DNA of 64,000 nt. Source: an uncultured Sphingobacteriaceae bacterium (GTDB taxonomy: Bacteria > Bacteroidota > Bacteroidia > Sphingobacteriales > Sphingobacteriaceae). The translations under genes and the position numbers were made by a program. A model generated the notes under the pieces. That model made no database searches. It saw nothing but the letters and a program-made list of their open reading frames with translations, and was not told the origin of the DNA. Where the stretch lies: positions 97,986 to 161,985 of the forward strand of contig CAMLLO010000008.1 of NCBI GenBank assembly GCA_946480915.1. Reading direction: 5' to 3'. Each line of letters opens with the position of its first letter. Within the stretch, counting starts at the first letter, position 1. Below are positions 1-9,874 of this stretch, piece after piece.

Positions 1-3000
1 TAATGACACCATTGCTCGACATAGGGTAAAAGGATATTGATATCTTCAGATCTGATTTGATTGTCTAAAAATAGACTTCCGTAAGCAACGTAATGAAGCG
101 AACGTACCATTCCCGCAACGTCGCGCATAGGCGAACGTTTCAACCGGCGTTCACTATAGCTTAATGCAGGTTCGCCCTCAAAATCCAGTATTACAAAGTC
201 TTTACCCGTGAACAAAACCTGACCAAGATGGTAGTTTCCATGGATTCTTATTTTTTTGGCATTGATTTTTTTCTGGTAAATTCTTTTCAGGACCAAAAGT
301 ATTTCCTCCTTCATACCTAGCAGTTCTTCTGCTTCTTTTACCAGATGTTCAGGAAGCTTCTTATAATTTTTGTTTAAATTCTGAAAAGTACTTCTAACCA
401 GCGACTGCATTGATGAATATAGAGATCGCTGATAGTGCAATGAGAAGTCTTCGGGCTTAAAGTCAGGTTGGTCTATAGATGCAAGAGCGATGTGCATTTC
501 TGCAGTTCGCAAGCCAAGTAGAGTGGTTCGTTCCACTAGCGCCACTTCAAAAAATTCTTTGATTCCGGAAGGAACATTATCATAAATTACAGGCTCAATA
601 AGGTCTCCTTTATATTCGGGCAGAAGGGCACCCGAATCACTTTGCAAAATCATTTCGTTGAAATCTACAAGCCGGTCGAGCATATAGTCCCATGCATTAC
701 TGTTGCTTTCTACCATCTCTTGCATTAACCCCAGAATCATTGAATCTTTACCACGTTTCCATTCAAAAGTTCCTATAAAAGCAGGAATATTTTTAAAGTT
801 GGTTGTATGAGTCAAAAGGTTGTTTATTTCAACATCGGGATTAATAGCCCGGTCTACTTTGCGATATAATTTAAGATAAAATTTATTGTCGTAAGTAAGC
901 GAGGTGTTGCTCTGTTCTTCCGGCAGAATCTTTGGTTTAATTTTATGAGCTTCTAATACATGCTGTTTGAGCAATTTATTTCCATTGAATTTAATTTCGC
1001 TATGTTTTAAAAGGATATTATGATTATTGGCCATATTAAAAATGATGGCATGCTGAAGTTCTATGCCGTAAATGGCATCATACAAAACTCCTTCTACACC
1101 AGCTATCTTAAGTCGGGCCAACACTGCTTGTGGACAATCGACTTTCACCTTTTCAGCAAAATGTTCTTTCCCAAAGGCAATCGGTAATTGATACACCTCG
1201 GGTAGTCCATCGTGGTAACTTACTTCAAAGAGCAGGAAAAAAGCTGAATCGTCGGCTAAAGGCATAGAGGCATAGTGCAGAAACTTAATGCTTTCTATCA
1301 CTTTTCCTTTTCCGACAAACCATTTGATCTTCATTAAATAATCCGGAAGAATAGATGTGGCAAGCTTTTCCAGCATTTGTGCTTGCACAATGTCTTTCCA
1401 TTGCTCAAGCTGAATCATCTGCAAATCATTATTCGTGCTTATTTCGGGATGCACTTTTTCGAGTACAAACGAATTGCAGGAATAGGGCTCAAGAGTAAAA
1501 AAATATGGTGTATCTCCTTTAATCAGGGGGAATTTATTCTTACTGACAATTTCAATGGGCTGATAGCCTTTAAACTCATCAAGATTAATTTCCGCGGGTT
1601 GTGAATAGCGCGAAAGACTTACAACCACCAGCAAAATTTCCTCCTGGTAGGTTCTAACAAAAACCAGCACCTTCGAATTTTCAGCATTTATAAATTTTAT
1701 ATCTCCTCTGCTAAAGGCCTTATATTTTTTCCTGGTACTGATGATACGCTTCATCCACCAAAGCAGAGATGAGGTATTGTGAGACTGAAGCTCAACATTT
1801 ACCGATTCATGCTGATATTCAGGATCAAGTATCAGAGGAAGATAAAGCTGGTGAGGATTGCTGGTCGAAAAGCCAGCATTCCGTTCGGCTGTCCATTGCA
1901 TCGGTGTACGAACACCATTTCGGTCGCCCAGATAGAAGTTGTCACCCATTCCAATTTCGTCACCATAGTACAGTACAGGCGTTCCGGGCAAAGAGAAAAG
2001 CAAAAAGTTGAGCAGTTCAATCTTGCGTCGGTTATTAGCCAGTAAAGGTGCCAGCCGGTGCCTGATGCCTAGATTTATTCTGGCTTTTGGATCTTTAACA
2101 TAGGCCTTATACATATAATCCCGCTCTTCATCAGTCACCATTTCAAGGGTCAGCTCATCGTGGTTTCTAAGAAATAAAGCCCACTGACAGGTTTCAGGAA
2201 TAGCCGGAGTTTGCTCGAATATATCCGTGATCGGATAGCGGTCTTCCATCTGCAGGGCCATAAACATGCGGGGCATTATCGGGAAATGGTAATTCATCTG
2301 ACATTCGTCGCCTGTACCAAAGTATGCGGCAGAATCTTCGGGCCACATATTGGCTTCGGCTAAGAGAAGTGTTCCCGGGTATCTCTCGTCAAGCCATTTG
2401 CGCATTTTTTTTAAAAAGGCGTGTGTTTCCGGCAGGTTCTCGCCGTTTGTTCCTTCTCGTTCAAAGAGATAAGGCACGGCATCCAACCTGAATCCATCCA
2501 CGCCCATTTTACACCAGTAGTCCAGAATTTTTAAGATTTCTTCATGTACCAACGGATTGTCAAAGTTCAAATCCGGCTGGTGATGGAAAAAGCGGTGCCA
2601 GTAATATTGCTGTGCGACGGGATCCCAGGTCCAGTTAGATTTTTCATAATCTTGAAATATTATGCGCACATCCTTGTACTTGTTTGGATCATCGGTCCAA
2701 ACATAAAAATCCCTGACATTCGAGTCTTTAGGTGCTTTTCGCGCTCGTTGAAACCATGGATGCTGGTCGGAAGTGTGATTAATTACCAACTCGGTAATTA
2801 CCCTTAAATTGCGCTCATGCGCCTCCTTTAAAAAATGTTTAAACTGTTTTATGTTGCCGTAAGCGGGATTTATTTTATAATAATCAGCAATGTCGTATCC
2901 GTCATCTTTAAGTGGCGAAGGGTAAAAGGGAAGCAGCCAGATAGCAGTCACTCCAAGGTCCTGTAAATAATCGAGCTTTTCCAGCAATCCTTCAAAATCA

Positions 3001-3107
3001 CCTATACCATCTCCATTCCCGTCAAGAAATGCTTTTATATGTAATTCGTAGATTACGGCATCTTTATACCAATGAAGCTTATCATCTAATGGTTTTCTCT
3101 CCGGCAT
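1..3107 (-). CDS. treS: Trehalose synthase / maltokinase fusion (3' end outside window)
   Basis: Bifunctional enzyme: a GH13 domain that interconverts maltose and trehalose, joined to a maltokinase that makes maltose 1-phosphate for glycogen synthesis. The start ATG is at 3107, and 1035 codons are visible before the left edge. The GH13 part fills about residues 1-560, with the nucleophile in GFRLDAVPYLFE (D209) and the acid/base in LLAEANMW (E251). The kinase part has the family tail motif DFEGEP followed by ERRLKRSPMRDVAGM. Known fusions are about 1100 residues, so some 60-75 residues should lie outside. A 20-bp inverted repeat sits about 80 bp upstream. The family call is firm; its operon partners lie outside the window. 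Confidence 0.95.
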   Translation of the reverse strand, partial: MPERKPLDDKLHWYKDAVIYELHIKAFLDGNGDGIGDFEGLLEKLDYLQDLGVTAIWLLPFYPSPLKDDGYDIADYYKINPAYGNIKQFKHFLKEAHERNLRVITELVINHTSDQHPWFQRARKAPKDSNVRDFYVWTDDPNKYKDVRIIFQDYEKSNWTWDPVAQQYYWHRFFHHQPDLNFDNPLVHEEILKILDYWCKMGVDGFRLDAVPYLFEREGTNGENLPETHAFLKKMRKWLDERYPGTLLLAEANMWPEDSAAYFGTGDECQMNYHFPIMPRMFMALQMEDRYPITDIFEQTPAIPETCQWALFLRNHDELTLEMVTDEERDYMYKAYVKDPKARINLGIRHRLAPLLANNRRKIELLNFLLFSLPGTPVLYYGDEIGMGDNFYLGDRNGVRTPMQWTAERNAGFSTSNPHQLYLPLILDPEYQHESVNVELQSHNTSSLLWWMKRIISTRKKYKAFSRGDIKFINAENSKVLVFVRTYQEEILLVVVSLSRYSQPAEINLDEFKGYQPIEIVSKNKFPLIKGDTPYFFTLEPYSCNSFVLEKVHPEISTNNDLQMIQLEQWKDIVQAQMLEKLATSILPDYLMKIKWFVGKGKVIESIKFLHYASMPLADDSAFFLLFEVSYHDGLPEVYQLPIAFGKEHFAEKVKVDCPQAVLARLKIAGVEGVLYDAIYGIELQHAIIFNMANNHNILLKHSEIKFNGNKLLKQHVLEAHKIKPKILPEEQSNTSLTYDNKFYLKLYRKVDRAINPDVEINNLLTHTTNFKNIPAFIGTFEWKRGKDSMILGLMQEMVESNSNAWDYMLDRLVDFNEMILQSDSGALLPEYKGDLIEPVIYDNVPSGIKEFFEVALVERTTLLGLRTAEMHIALASIDQPDFKPEDFSLHYQRSLYSSMQSLVRSTFQNLNKNYKKLPEHLVKEAEELLGMKEEILLVLKRIYQKKINAKKIRIHGNYHLGQVLFTGKDFVILDFEGEPALSYSERRLKRSPMRDVAGMVRSLHYVAYGSLFLDNQIRSEDINILLPYVEQWCH

Positions 3108-3185
3108 GCTAGACTTTTAAATTTGTTAGATCTTTTGGCTCAGCGGCCCAGGCAGATGATGTAATGTTTTTAGACAACTTTCACC

Positions 3186-3205
3186 AATTTGAAAAGTTTC
3201 AAATT
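3186..3205. promoter_or_regulatory. 20-bp inverted repeat upstream of treS
   Basis: Nine-base arms AATTTGAAA and TTTCAAATT are separated by AG. The site lies 79 bases upstream of the treS start in AT-rich intergenic sequence. It is a possible operator; no regulator is identified, and chance palindromes are common in AT-rich DNA. Confidence 0.3.
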
Positions 3206-3305
3206 TGTTCAATTGAATAGAATCCATGCCAGATTCTCAGATCTCAAGAAAACAGTAGGGTAAAAATAGATGGGATAGAAATATGGGTAAAATCAAAAAC
3301 AGGCC

Positions 3306-3665
3306 CTAAAAGTGCAGTATGTGTTTTTCAATCTCGTAGATGTCAAACGGTTTTTCGATGTACCCGTCTGCAAAAGATTTTTTTGCAATTTGAGCCAGGC
3401 CATCTACTCCGGATATCAGAATAACCGGTATGCTTCTTAACTGATTAATCGATTTCAGAATAACACAAAGTTCACTCCCTTTAACGCCTATCAGCCATTC
3501 GTCCAAAATGATAAGGTCGGGGGCAATGTTTATGATATCTTGAATGGTGTCCGATTTCCAGGTTGTAAAAGCGAAGGTTTCGCAGCCAAGGTCATCGATC
3601 ACGATTTGCATGACCTCGAGACATGAAACGTCATCGTCAATTATCAATACCTTTTTTTTCTTCAT
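3306..3665 (-). CDS. Stand-alone receiver-domain response regulator
   Basis: A single CheY-like receiver domain of 119 residues with no output domain. The acidic cluster IIDDD is at residues 9-12, the phosphoacceptor Asp55 lies in IILDEW, the switch Ser85 in LISG and Lys105 in YIEKPFD, so the phosphotransfer core looks complete. An in-frame TTG lies one codon upstream, but the ATG at 3665 is the likelier start. It is monocistronic with no kinase adjacent. Such proteins usually serve phosphorelays or bind a partner; which kinase it serves cannot be told from the window. Confidence 0.9.
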   Translation of the reverse strand: MKKKKVLIIDDDVSCLEVMQIVIDDLGCETFAFTTWKSDTIQDIINIAPDLIILDEWLIGVKGSELCVILKSINQLRSIPVILISGVDGLAQIAKKSFADGYIEKPFDIYEIEKHILHF

Positions 3666-3668
3666 CAA

Positions 3669-4108
3669 CTATTTTGACAAGAGGTGATTCAGCAGAATTA
3701 GCTTTCTTAAATGATGTTCTCTAAAATCTATTTTCGTGCATTTAAAACACAGTCCATCCATTCATTGCTTCCTGGCTGCATTTGGGCTTTAATTAAATAG
3801 AGCTTACTTTATATATAATAATATTTTTAATGAGTTTGTTTGTTTTGCGATGTTTTTTTGCTTGTTATCAGTCAGAGGCTAATAAAATCCATTTTGAAAC
3901 GTCTAGCCTTAATTTTTTTAAACACTCAATTGCTCTTTCCTGTCTTCAGTCAAACATCTGCCAAAGTGGGAAACAAATTTCGACGGGAAATTGCCAAAAC
4001 ATCCCTACCAATCAAGAAGGACCGACCTAAACGTAGTTTAGTAGGAATGGTCATTTTTTCAAAAAAACATAGCCTGAAAAGATTTGTTGATCATAGAAAT
4101 AACGATGC
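3669..4108. other. Intergenic region with one terminator-like hairpin
   Basis: 440 bases without a convincing gene; the short open frames here have no family resemblance and odd composition. At 4020-4052 is an imperfect hairpin (outer GACC/GGTC, inner CCTAAAC with GTTTAG) followed by ATTTTTT at 4053-4059. That resembles an intrinsic terminator on the plus strand although no plus-strand gene precedes it, so a small RNA ending there is conceivable. Confidence 0.35.
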
Positions 4109-4402
4109 ATGATACAGCAAAATAAAGGAAAGATAAGCATTCACGAAGGCAAGAAAAATGGGGAGGAATTAATCTGGAGCGATTCAATTTGTGAAAAGGA
4201 ATACCAGTATTTCGGACAAGCCACAGAGGCTTTAGAAGCTATTACCTGGGACCAAGCAGAACATATTTGTAATAAAAAGCTTGATGCGTCATATGCTTTG
4301 CTGTTCAAATCTTTAAGAAGAAATGACAGCGGGAAATGGGAAGATGCGCAAGAACGGGTGTTATTATTCTTTGCCGAAGAGGAAAGGGCTAAACACTCCT
4401 AA
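4109..4402 (+). CDS. Small hypothetical protein
   Basis: 97 residues, hydrophilic, with no signal peptide or membrane segment, and not recognised as any family. It is rich in Glu, Lys and Trp, and the C-terminal half looks helical (KWEDAQERVLLFFAEEERAKH). The ATG at 4109 has only a weak upstream purine stretch. Amino acid composition is normal for a soluble protein, which favours a real gene, but there is no operon support: the neighbours on both sides are on the minus strand. Confidence 0.5.
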   Translation: MIQQNKGKISIHEGKKNGEELIWSDSICEKEYQYFGQATEALEAITWDQAEHICNKKLDASYALLFKSLRRNDSGKWEDAQERVLLFFAEEERAKHS

Positions 4403-4438
4403 GTTTCAGTTTGCATACAGAAGAAAGGGATATTCACA

Positions 4439-5284
4439 CTAAGCTCCGTCCGGCTCATCGATTTTCGACTTGATCGTTGCCTGCAATTCCGGCGTGTCGG
4501 GGTTGAAAAGATATCCCGTTAAGGTCGTTTTTTGATTTTTCAAACATTTAACCTCCTTTATTTCCCGGCCACTAACGTAATTTCCGTTGCTGTCCAGATA
4601 GGTGATGTAAATATTAATCGGAGCAGAGGTGTTAAATACTGAAGCAGAAAACTTTTCTATCGTTCCCTGCTCGTTCTCACGGCTAATTTTCAAGCTCTTT
4701 TGTTTTCGCGTGGGGGTAAAGGATAAACCGTAAAAGTCTACATACTTATGGTCGTACCAGGTAACCAATATACTACTTACCTTATCGGGGATTACATGAT
4801 CTAATAAATCAAGCTCGAGTGTCGAATTTAATTTATCCAAAACAACAGACTGCTTGATTTTTTCAGGCCCCACCGTGATATCTACTGCTTTGTGGTACAC
4901 ATTAAAGATGTTTGCATAAATAAATCCGGGAACTTCGCCGGGCTGATCGGAAATATGACGATCCAGAGGTCGATCTGCTGAGAAAAAAATAACTTTATAA
5001 TTTCCCGGTGCTAGTTTCTCCTTTATTTCTACCGAGTTGTCCAGCCTTACAATGTTTTTGTCTGTGGCCGGAATTCTTAACCCTTCGCGAGTGTATATAT
5101 AATATTCGAAATTCCTGACACTGTCTGTTCCAATAGTCGGATCGTCTGTTTTTTCAGAAATATTTGATACAGAAAAAGATACATTGTAGTTGCGATTCTG
5201 GGCCTGAAGGAGGAAGCCTTCATCCTTTTTGCATCCGAAAATTAATAAACTTGAGAAAATCAAGGTAAGTAGAGGTGTTTTCAT
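4439..5284 (-). CDS. Putative lipoprotein of unknown function
   Basis: 281 residues. The N-terminus starting at the ATG at 5284 is a textbook lipoprotein signal: MKTPLL, a hydrophobic core, then LLIFGCKKDEG with the lipobox Cys. A TTG start 12 codons upstream is possible but would spoil the signal peptide. The rest is beta-rich (for example YNVSFSVSNIS and LTGYLFNP), suggesting a surface-exposed sandwich domain. Similar 'GCKKD' lipoproteins are abundant in Bacteroidota. It is monocistronic, and no enzymatic motif is visible. Confidence 0.75.
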   Translation of the reverse strand: MKTPLLTLIFSSLLIFGCKKDEGFLLQAQNRNYNVSFSVSNISEKTDDPTIGTDSVRNFEYYIYTREGLRIPATDKNIVRLDNSVEIKEKLAPGNYKVIFFSADRPLDRHISDQPGEVPGFIYANIFNVYHKAVDITVGPEKIKQSVVLDKLNSTLELDLLDHVIPDKVSSILVTWYDHKYVDFYGLSFTPTRKQKSLKISRENEQGTIEKFSASVFNTSAPINIYITYLDSNGNYVSGREIKEVKCLKNQKTTLTGYLFNPDTPELQATIKSKIDEPDGA

Positions 5285-5515
5285 GTGGCTGCTGATAGTT
5301 TGTTTGATTTTTTTTGTCAAGATATCAGAGCAATAATGATGTAATCGCTGGCCCCGTCCTCTTTCCCGGGTTTATCCAAACAATTGTAATGCCATCTGTT
5401 ATTTAATAATTTAGCTAAAGACCTGGGAGGTCTTGGCTCAGGTCACATTTTATCATGGATCTTACTAAAATAAATGTGTGATTTTTTCAAACGTGCTATC
5501 TAAATACCTAAAAAA

Positions 5516-6481
5516 ATGAAGGCTATTATTATAAGTCATCCTGGAAATGCGGAGGTGTTGCAATTAACAGAAAGACCTAAGCCATCGCCTGCAAGCAATG
5601 AGGTACTTATCCGTGTTAAAGCTGCCGGGGTAAATCGCCTGGATATAGCGCAGCGGAAGGGAAAGTACCCACCACCCGCCGACGCACCTATCGATATCCC
5701 TGGTGTTGAAGTGTCCGGAATTATTGAAGAATGCGGAGACGAGGTGCATACCTGGAAAATTAACGATAGTGTGTGTGCTTTAATTAGTGGTGGAGGCTAT
5801 GCCGAATATGTTGTTGCAGATGCTGGATCATGCCTGCCGGTCCCTAAGGGTTTTGACTTTATTCAGGCGGCTTCTTTGCCAGAAGCGGTATTCACTGTAT
5901 GGCATAATGTATTTCAGCGGGGACAGCTAAAAGCAGGTGAAAACTTTTTGGTGCATGGTGGTACAAGCGGCATTGGCGTTACAGCTATTCAACTAGCCCG
6001 AGCCTTTGGCGCCAACGTGTATACAACTGCCGGGAGTGACGAAAAATGTAATTTTTGTACTGAATTGGGTGCAGCAGTGTGTGTCAATTACAAAACGGAT
6101 GATTTTGAAAATGAGTTTCATAATGTGGGTATGGATGTTATTTTAGATATGATAGGAGGGGACTACATTCCAAAAAATATCAATATTATGCGGGAGGATG
6201 GTCGTCTGGTTTTCATAAATGCACAAAGTCCGGCCTTGCAGGGAAATGTATTTTCTATAATAAAAAAAAGATTGACTATAACAGGAAGTACACTGAGAAG
6301 TAGGGAATTAAGTTTTAAGAGTGGGCTGGCGGATGAAATTCGGCAACAGGTATGGCCATTAGCAGAGAACGGTAAATTTAAACCAATTATTTATAGGGTT
6401 TTTCCGCTCAAAGCCGCTACTACTGCACACTACCTAATGGAGAGTAGCGAACATATCGGCAAGATCATTCTAGAAGTTTAA
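5516..6481 (+). CDS. NAD(P)H quinone oxidoreductase, zinc-free MDR family (PIG3-like)
   Basis: 321 residues matching the quinone-oxidoreductase branch of medium-chain dehydrogenases. The GroES-like N-terminal half has AAGVNRLDIAQRKGKYPPP, typical of the PIG3/TP53I3 group. The Rossmann half has VHGGTSGIGVTAIQLARAFG. The structural and catalytic zinc cysteines of alcohol dehydrogenases are absent, as expected. It probably reduces quinones or enones in the cytoplasm with NADPH. It stands alone, convergent with selO. Confidence 0.88.
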   Translation: MKAIIISHPGNAEVLQLTERPKPSPASNEVLIRVKAAGVNRLDIAQRKGKYPPPADAPIDIPGVEVSGIIEECGDEVHTWKINDSVCALISGGGYAEYVVADAGSCLPVPKGFDFIQAASLPEAVFTVWHNVFQRGQLKAGENFLVHGGTSGIGVTAIQLARAFGANVYTTAGSDEKCNFCTELGAAVCVNYKTDDFENEFHNVGMDVILDMIGGDYIPKNINIMREDGRLVFINAQSPALQGNVFSIIKKRLTITGSTLRSRELSFKSGLADEIRQQVWPLAENGKFKPIIYRVFPLKAATTAHYLMESSEHIGKIILEV

Positions 6482-6645
6482 TTCTTCTTAAATAATAAGT
6501 TTTCCACAAATATTCAATAAGTTAAGTTCAAAATAATGTTGGCATAATATCTGTATAAACCTACGCAGATCGAATGTAACATCAGTATCAGCTGAGATAA
6601 CACAAGTCAGCTTACTGTTCTTTATATATTTTTCATCTACTTATG

Positions 6646-6686
6646 AAACGAGATAGGCACCAGGGAGACCGGTGCTTTTCTCGTTT
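6646..6686. terminator. Bidirectional terminator hairpin
   Basis: Nested inverted repeats between convergent genes: outer AAACGAG/CTCGTTT and inner GCACC/GGTGC, with T-runs on the plus strand and an A-rich 5' side giving T's on the minus strand. It probably ends both the oxidoreductase and selO transcripts. Confidence 0.6.
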
Positions 6687-6703
6687 TCGGGCATGTATGT
6701 GAG

Positions 6704-8260
6704 CTAAGAACTGCAGGATAACATAGAACATCCGGCTTTTTCATTCGCCCAATCGGGTCGTTTTTTTAAAAAATGGTCATGCTTGTCAGAATAGGGTTGT
6801 TTAATGGCATGCTGCAAGTCTGTGAATAATTGAAGATTACCTCGTTCTAATTCTTCGATAGCCTGATGAAGTAAATAGTTCCTTAGAACAAAACGGGGAT
6901 TGGTTCTTTTCATCAATTCCATAGATTCTTCGCGACTGCAGGTATTCAATTCGATTCGCTTAACATAGGTCTCCATCAGGTTAAAAAGAGCTATTAGCTC
7001 AGATGTATTTGGCTGTTGGTAAAAGCTATCTTTAAAATGGTTAAAAACCTGCTGTTCATTTTGTATATCAAGCGGCAAAGAGTGCAGCAACTGATAAAAA
7101 ATAGTCATGTCAGGTTTTAAATCGGCCAGCATTTTATCAAACCTGTCGATCAAAGGAATATCCGTCTCTTTTACTCTGTCGATCCCTAACTTCTTAGCCA
7201 TCATCGAATAATATTTCAACCAGAAAATGTCTTCGTAACTTTCGATTACCTCTACTAATTTGTCTTTATCCGAAACCAATGGTGCGAGGGCATTCGCCAG
7301 GCAACCAAGGTTCCAGTAGGCAATGGAGGCCTGATTACCGAAAGCATACCGCCGGCCGGGCAGATCTGTTGTATTTGGGGTGAAATTCGGGTCGTAATCA
7401 TCAAGGAACGAATATGGGCCATAATCAATTGTCAAACCCAGAATCGACATGTTATCGGTGTTCATTACTCCGTGAACAAAGCCAACCCGTAGCCATTCTA
7501 CTATCATCGTGGCGGTTCTTTCTACCACCTCTTTTAACCAGTTCAGCACTTTATCTTCCCCTGATATATGCGGATAAAACCGATCGATAGTATAGTCGGT
7601 TAACTTTTTAAGATTCTCGATCTCATTTTTGGAAGTAAATATTTCAAAATTTCCGAACCGGATAAAGGTTGGTGCAACCCGCATTACAATGGCACCTGGC
7701 TCATATTCAGGATTGCCATTATAAAACATATCTCTCATTATCTGCTCGCCGGTTGATACCAGACTTAACGCCCTTGTGGTGGGCACACCTAAATGAAACA
7801 TCGCCTCGCTCATCAGGTATTCGCGAACCGATGACCTTAAAACTGCTCTTCCGTCCGCTCTGCGCGAATAGGCAGTTGGTCCCGCGCCTTTTAATTGTAA
7901 ATCCCATGATTTCCCTTCGTGTTCCCATTCCCCAAGGGTTATTGCTCTTCCATCGCCAAGCTGTGCGGCCCAATTGCCAAACTGGTGTCCGCCATAACGG
8001 GCAGCATATGGAGACATCGTCGGCGTAAGGTAATTCCCGCCAAGGATGTCGATGTCTTTTTGATCGGAAGGCTTTTGTACCCCCAATTCTTCCGCCAACT
8101 CATCCGACCAGCCGAGCAATGCCGGTTTTCTTACAGGTGTTGGGATGGCTTTACTGTAAAATACATCCGGTGTTTGTCTGGGATTAAGGTCTCCACTTTC
8201 GTCTCCGCTGAAAGTGGAAACAAATGTATTTTTATATAGTTGAGTGCTCAGTTTTTTCAT
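6704..8260 (-). CDS. selO: SelO/YdiU family protein adenylyltransferase
   Basis: 518 residues, full length for the family. SelO has an atypical kinase fold that transfers AMP to Ser/Thr/Tyr of target proteins and is linked to redox stress. Visible signatures are GDGRAITLGEW near the nucleotide-binding loop, KGAGPTAYSRRADGRAVLRS, the catalytic-loop region HGVMNTDNMSILGLTIDYG, and the C-terminal SCSS tail, whose Cys corresponds to the selenocysteine or cysteine position of SelO. It starts at the ATG at 8260. The GH43-like gene lies 45 bases upstream on the same strand, so co-transcription is possible. Confidence 0.95.
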   Translation of the reverse strand: MKKLSTQLYKNTFVSTFSGDESGDLNPRQTPDVFYSKAIPTPVRKPALLGWSDELAEELGVQKPSDQKDIDILGGNYLTPTMSPYAARYGGHQFGNWAAQLGDGRAITLGEWEHEGKSWDLQLKGAGPTAYSRRADGRAVLRSSVREYLMSEAMFHLGVPTTRALSLVSTGEQIMRDMFYNGNPEYEPGAIVMRVAPTFIRFGNFEIFTSKNEIENLKKLTDYTIDRFYPHISGEDKVLNWLKEVVERTATMIVEWLRVGFVHGVMNTDNMSILGLTIDYGPYSFLDDYDPNFTPNTTDLPGRRYAFGNQASIAYWNLGCLANALAPLVSDKDKLVEVIESYEDIFWLKYYSMMAKKLGIDRVKETDIPLIDRFDKMLADLKPDMTIFYQLLHSLPLDIQNEQQVFNHFKDSFYQQPNTSELIALFNLMETYVKRIELNTCSREESMELMKRTNPRFVLRNYLLHQAIEELERGNLQLFTDLQHAIKQPYSDKHDHFLKKRPDWANEKAGCSMLSCSS

Positions 8261-8305
8261 CTTAAATTATATAAAGGCATTGTGGATCTTACAATGGTGA
8301 TGAAC

Positions 8306-9766
8306 TCAACCCACCATAACCCGATCCGGTTTAAAAATTAAAGGTATCGATAATAAAGCCCTAAACTCTTTATATCCGGTTTTACCGGGAAAGTAGGCAT
8401 GCAGAAACAAAAGAGGCTTTCCATCGGGTGCCGTTACCACCGAAGGGTGACCTGGAGCCCACCATTTTTCGGTAGATTGCAATAAAGGCTTTTGCATTTT
8501 CTTGAAAGGCCCTAAAGGCGACTTAGCGATAGCAGCACCAATTCCATACTGGTCGGTTGAAAAATCGTTGCCGGCATATAATAGATAATACGTATCCTGA
8601 TGCTGACTAAGCCACATACCTTCTACCAGGTGAGCTTCCCATTTTAAATCATTTTCAATAATCTTACTTCGTTCGCCAATAAGTGATAAGCCGTTGGGTG
8701 ACAAGCGCTGGGCAAACATAGGGGTTTTCATGTATTTTAATACCTCCTTGATCTGGCGTTTTACCGCATTTTCTTGTGTATTTGCAAAATCCGCTAAACG
8801 TTTATAGAACGATAGAAATCTTGATATAATGCTCTCAATTAACACCTGCACAATAAAAAAGCGTTCCATTGCTTTTCTGGTCTTAATCCAGGGCCAAAGT
8901 GTTTTAATGAAAATAGCGGTGAGCCGGTCTTCATTAGTGTCGAATAGTTCGAAGATAAACCCGGGATGTGTATTTAAGAGTTCGATGAGCAGACCCGGCC
9001 AAAGGTCGTTGTTATCTTCTTTCCAAAACAAGTATGCTGTGTTTTTATCTTCAACAAAAATATGAGGATCGATTACATTTCCTTTTAATACAGGAATTTT
9101 GCCAGGAATAAAAGGGCCTTCGGGATTGCGAGAGCTTGCCATCCCAATACAGAGCTCTTGATCAATTTTGTTGCGAGCAACAAAATACACCCTGAATTCA
9201 TTGCCAAACCGGTGCATTTCTGCAGCCCAGTAATCACTCTCAAACTCGCCTTCCGATGCCCAGTCGGGCTTTTTTCCTTCCGGGAAGACATAGCTTACAA
9301 ACTCCCAATGTATCAGATCTGTCGAACGAAGGATAGGGAAGGATTGGGGAGCGTCGTTGGATGTGACCAGAAGATAATAGATAGTTTTATCACTTTCTTC
9401 GACACGGATAACCGCTGGGTCACCGTAACCGTGAAGCATTTCTGAATGGATGTTTTCAGTCAGAACTTCACGGTAATGCACATTTGAGTTGCGTTTTTGG
9501 CTGTTTTTGCTACGATTTTGTGGAAGCCTCAAGCCAAAATCTTTTGATAGCGTTTCAAACAGGTCAAGATAAGCATTGTGGTCCTGTTCCTTGACCTTAT
9601 ACATGCGTGTTACCCGGTTGCCACTGCTTTTTTCAGGTCCGGAAATCTCAAAACAACATGGTGAGTTTTCGTGTTGCTCGCTTATTTTTATTTCAAATCC
9701 AACGGGCAGTGTTTGCGGTGATCTTAATACAAATTCCTTTGGCACTCCGGCTTCTTTCTTCTCCAT
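8306..9766 (-). CDS. GH43-like five-bladed propeller glycosidase with unusual insertion
   Basis: 486 residues. The propeller core has the three acids expected of GH43-like enzymes: Asp116 in GYGDPAVI, Asp233 in NVIDPHIF and Glu382 in LVEGMWL. No signal peptide is seen, so it is probably cytoplasmic. Two oddities stand out: an N-terminal extension of about 100 residues, and a helical insertion of about 90 residues (roughly 253-345, rich in Phe, Ile, Lys and Arg) between blades. The substrate is unknown, and it could instead be a distant GH-F clan or phosphorylase-like propeller. Confidence 0.75.
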   Translation of the reverse strand: MEKKEAGVPKEFVLRSPQTLPVGFEIKISEQHENSPCCFEISGPEKSSGNRVTRMYKVKEQDHNAYLDLFETLSKDFGLRLPQNRSKNSQKRNSNVHYREVLTENIHSEMLHGYGDPAVIRVEESDKTIYYLLVTSNDAPQSFPILRSTDLIHWEFVSYVFPEGKKPDWASEGEFESDYWAAEMHRFGNEFRVYFVARNKIDQELCIGMASSRNPEGPFIPGKIPVLKGNVIDPHIFVEDKNTAYLFWKEDNNDLWPGLLIELLNTHPGFIFELFDTNEDRLTAIFIKTLWPWIKTRKAMERFFIVQVLIESIISRFLSFYKRLADFANTQENAVKRQIKEVLKYMKTPMFAQRLSPNGLSLIGERSKIIENDLKWEAHLVEGMWLSQHQDTYYLLYAGNDFSTDQYGIGAAIAKSPLGPFKKMQKPLLQSTEKWWAPGHPSVVTAPDGKPLLFLHAYFPGKTGYKEFRALLSIPLIFKPDRVMVG

Positions 9767-9874
9767 GAATGTTTCGTGCAGGTATTAACAATGATTTAAT
9801 TACCTTGTTAAAAGGTACCATTACATCACTTTGTTTAACAGCCAGAAAAAGAGCTGGTTTGACAGCCCGGAGAA

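Noticed and set aside
3830..4112. Two overlapping short plus-strand frames as genes
   Set aside because: They are low-complexity, mutually overlapping and resemble nothing; AT-rich chance frames.
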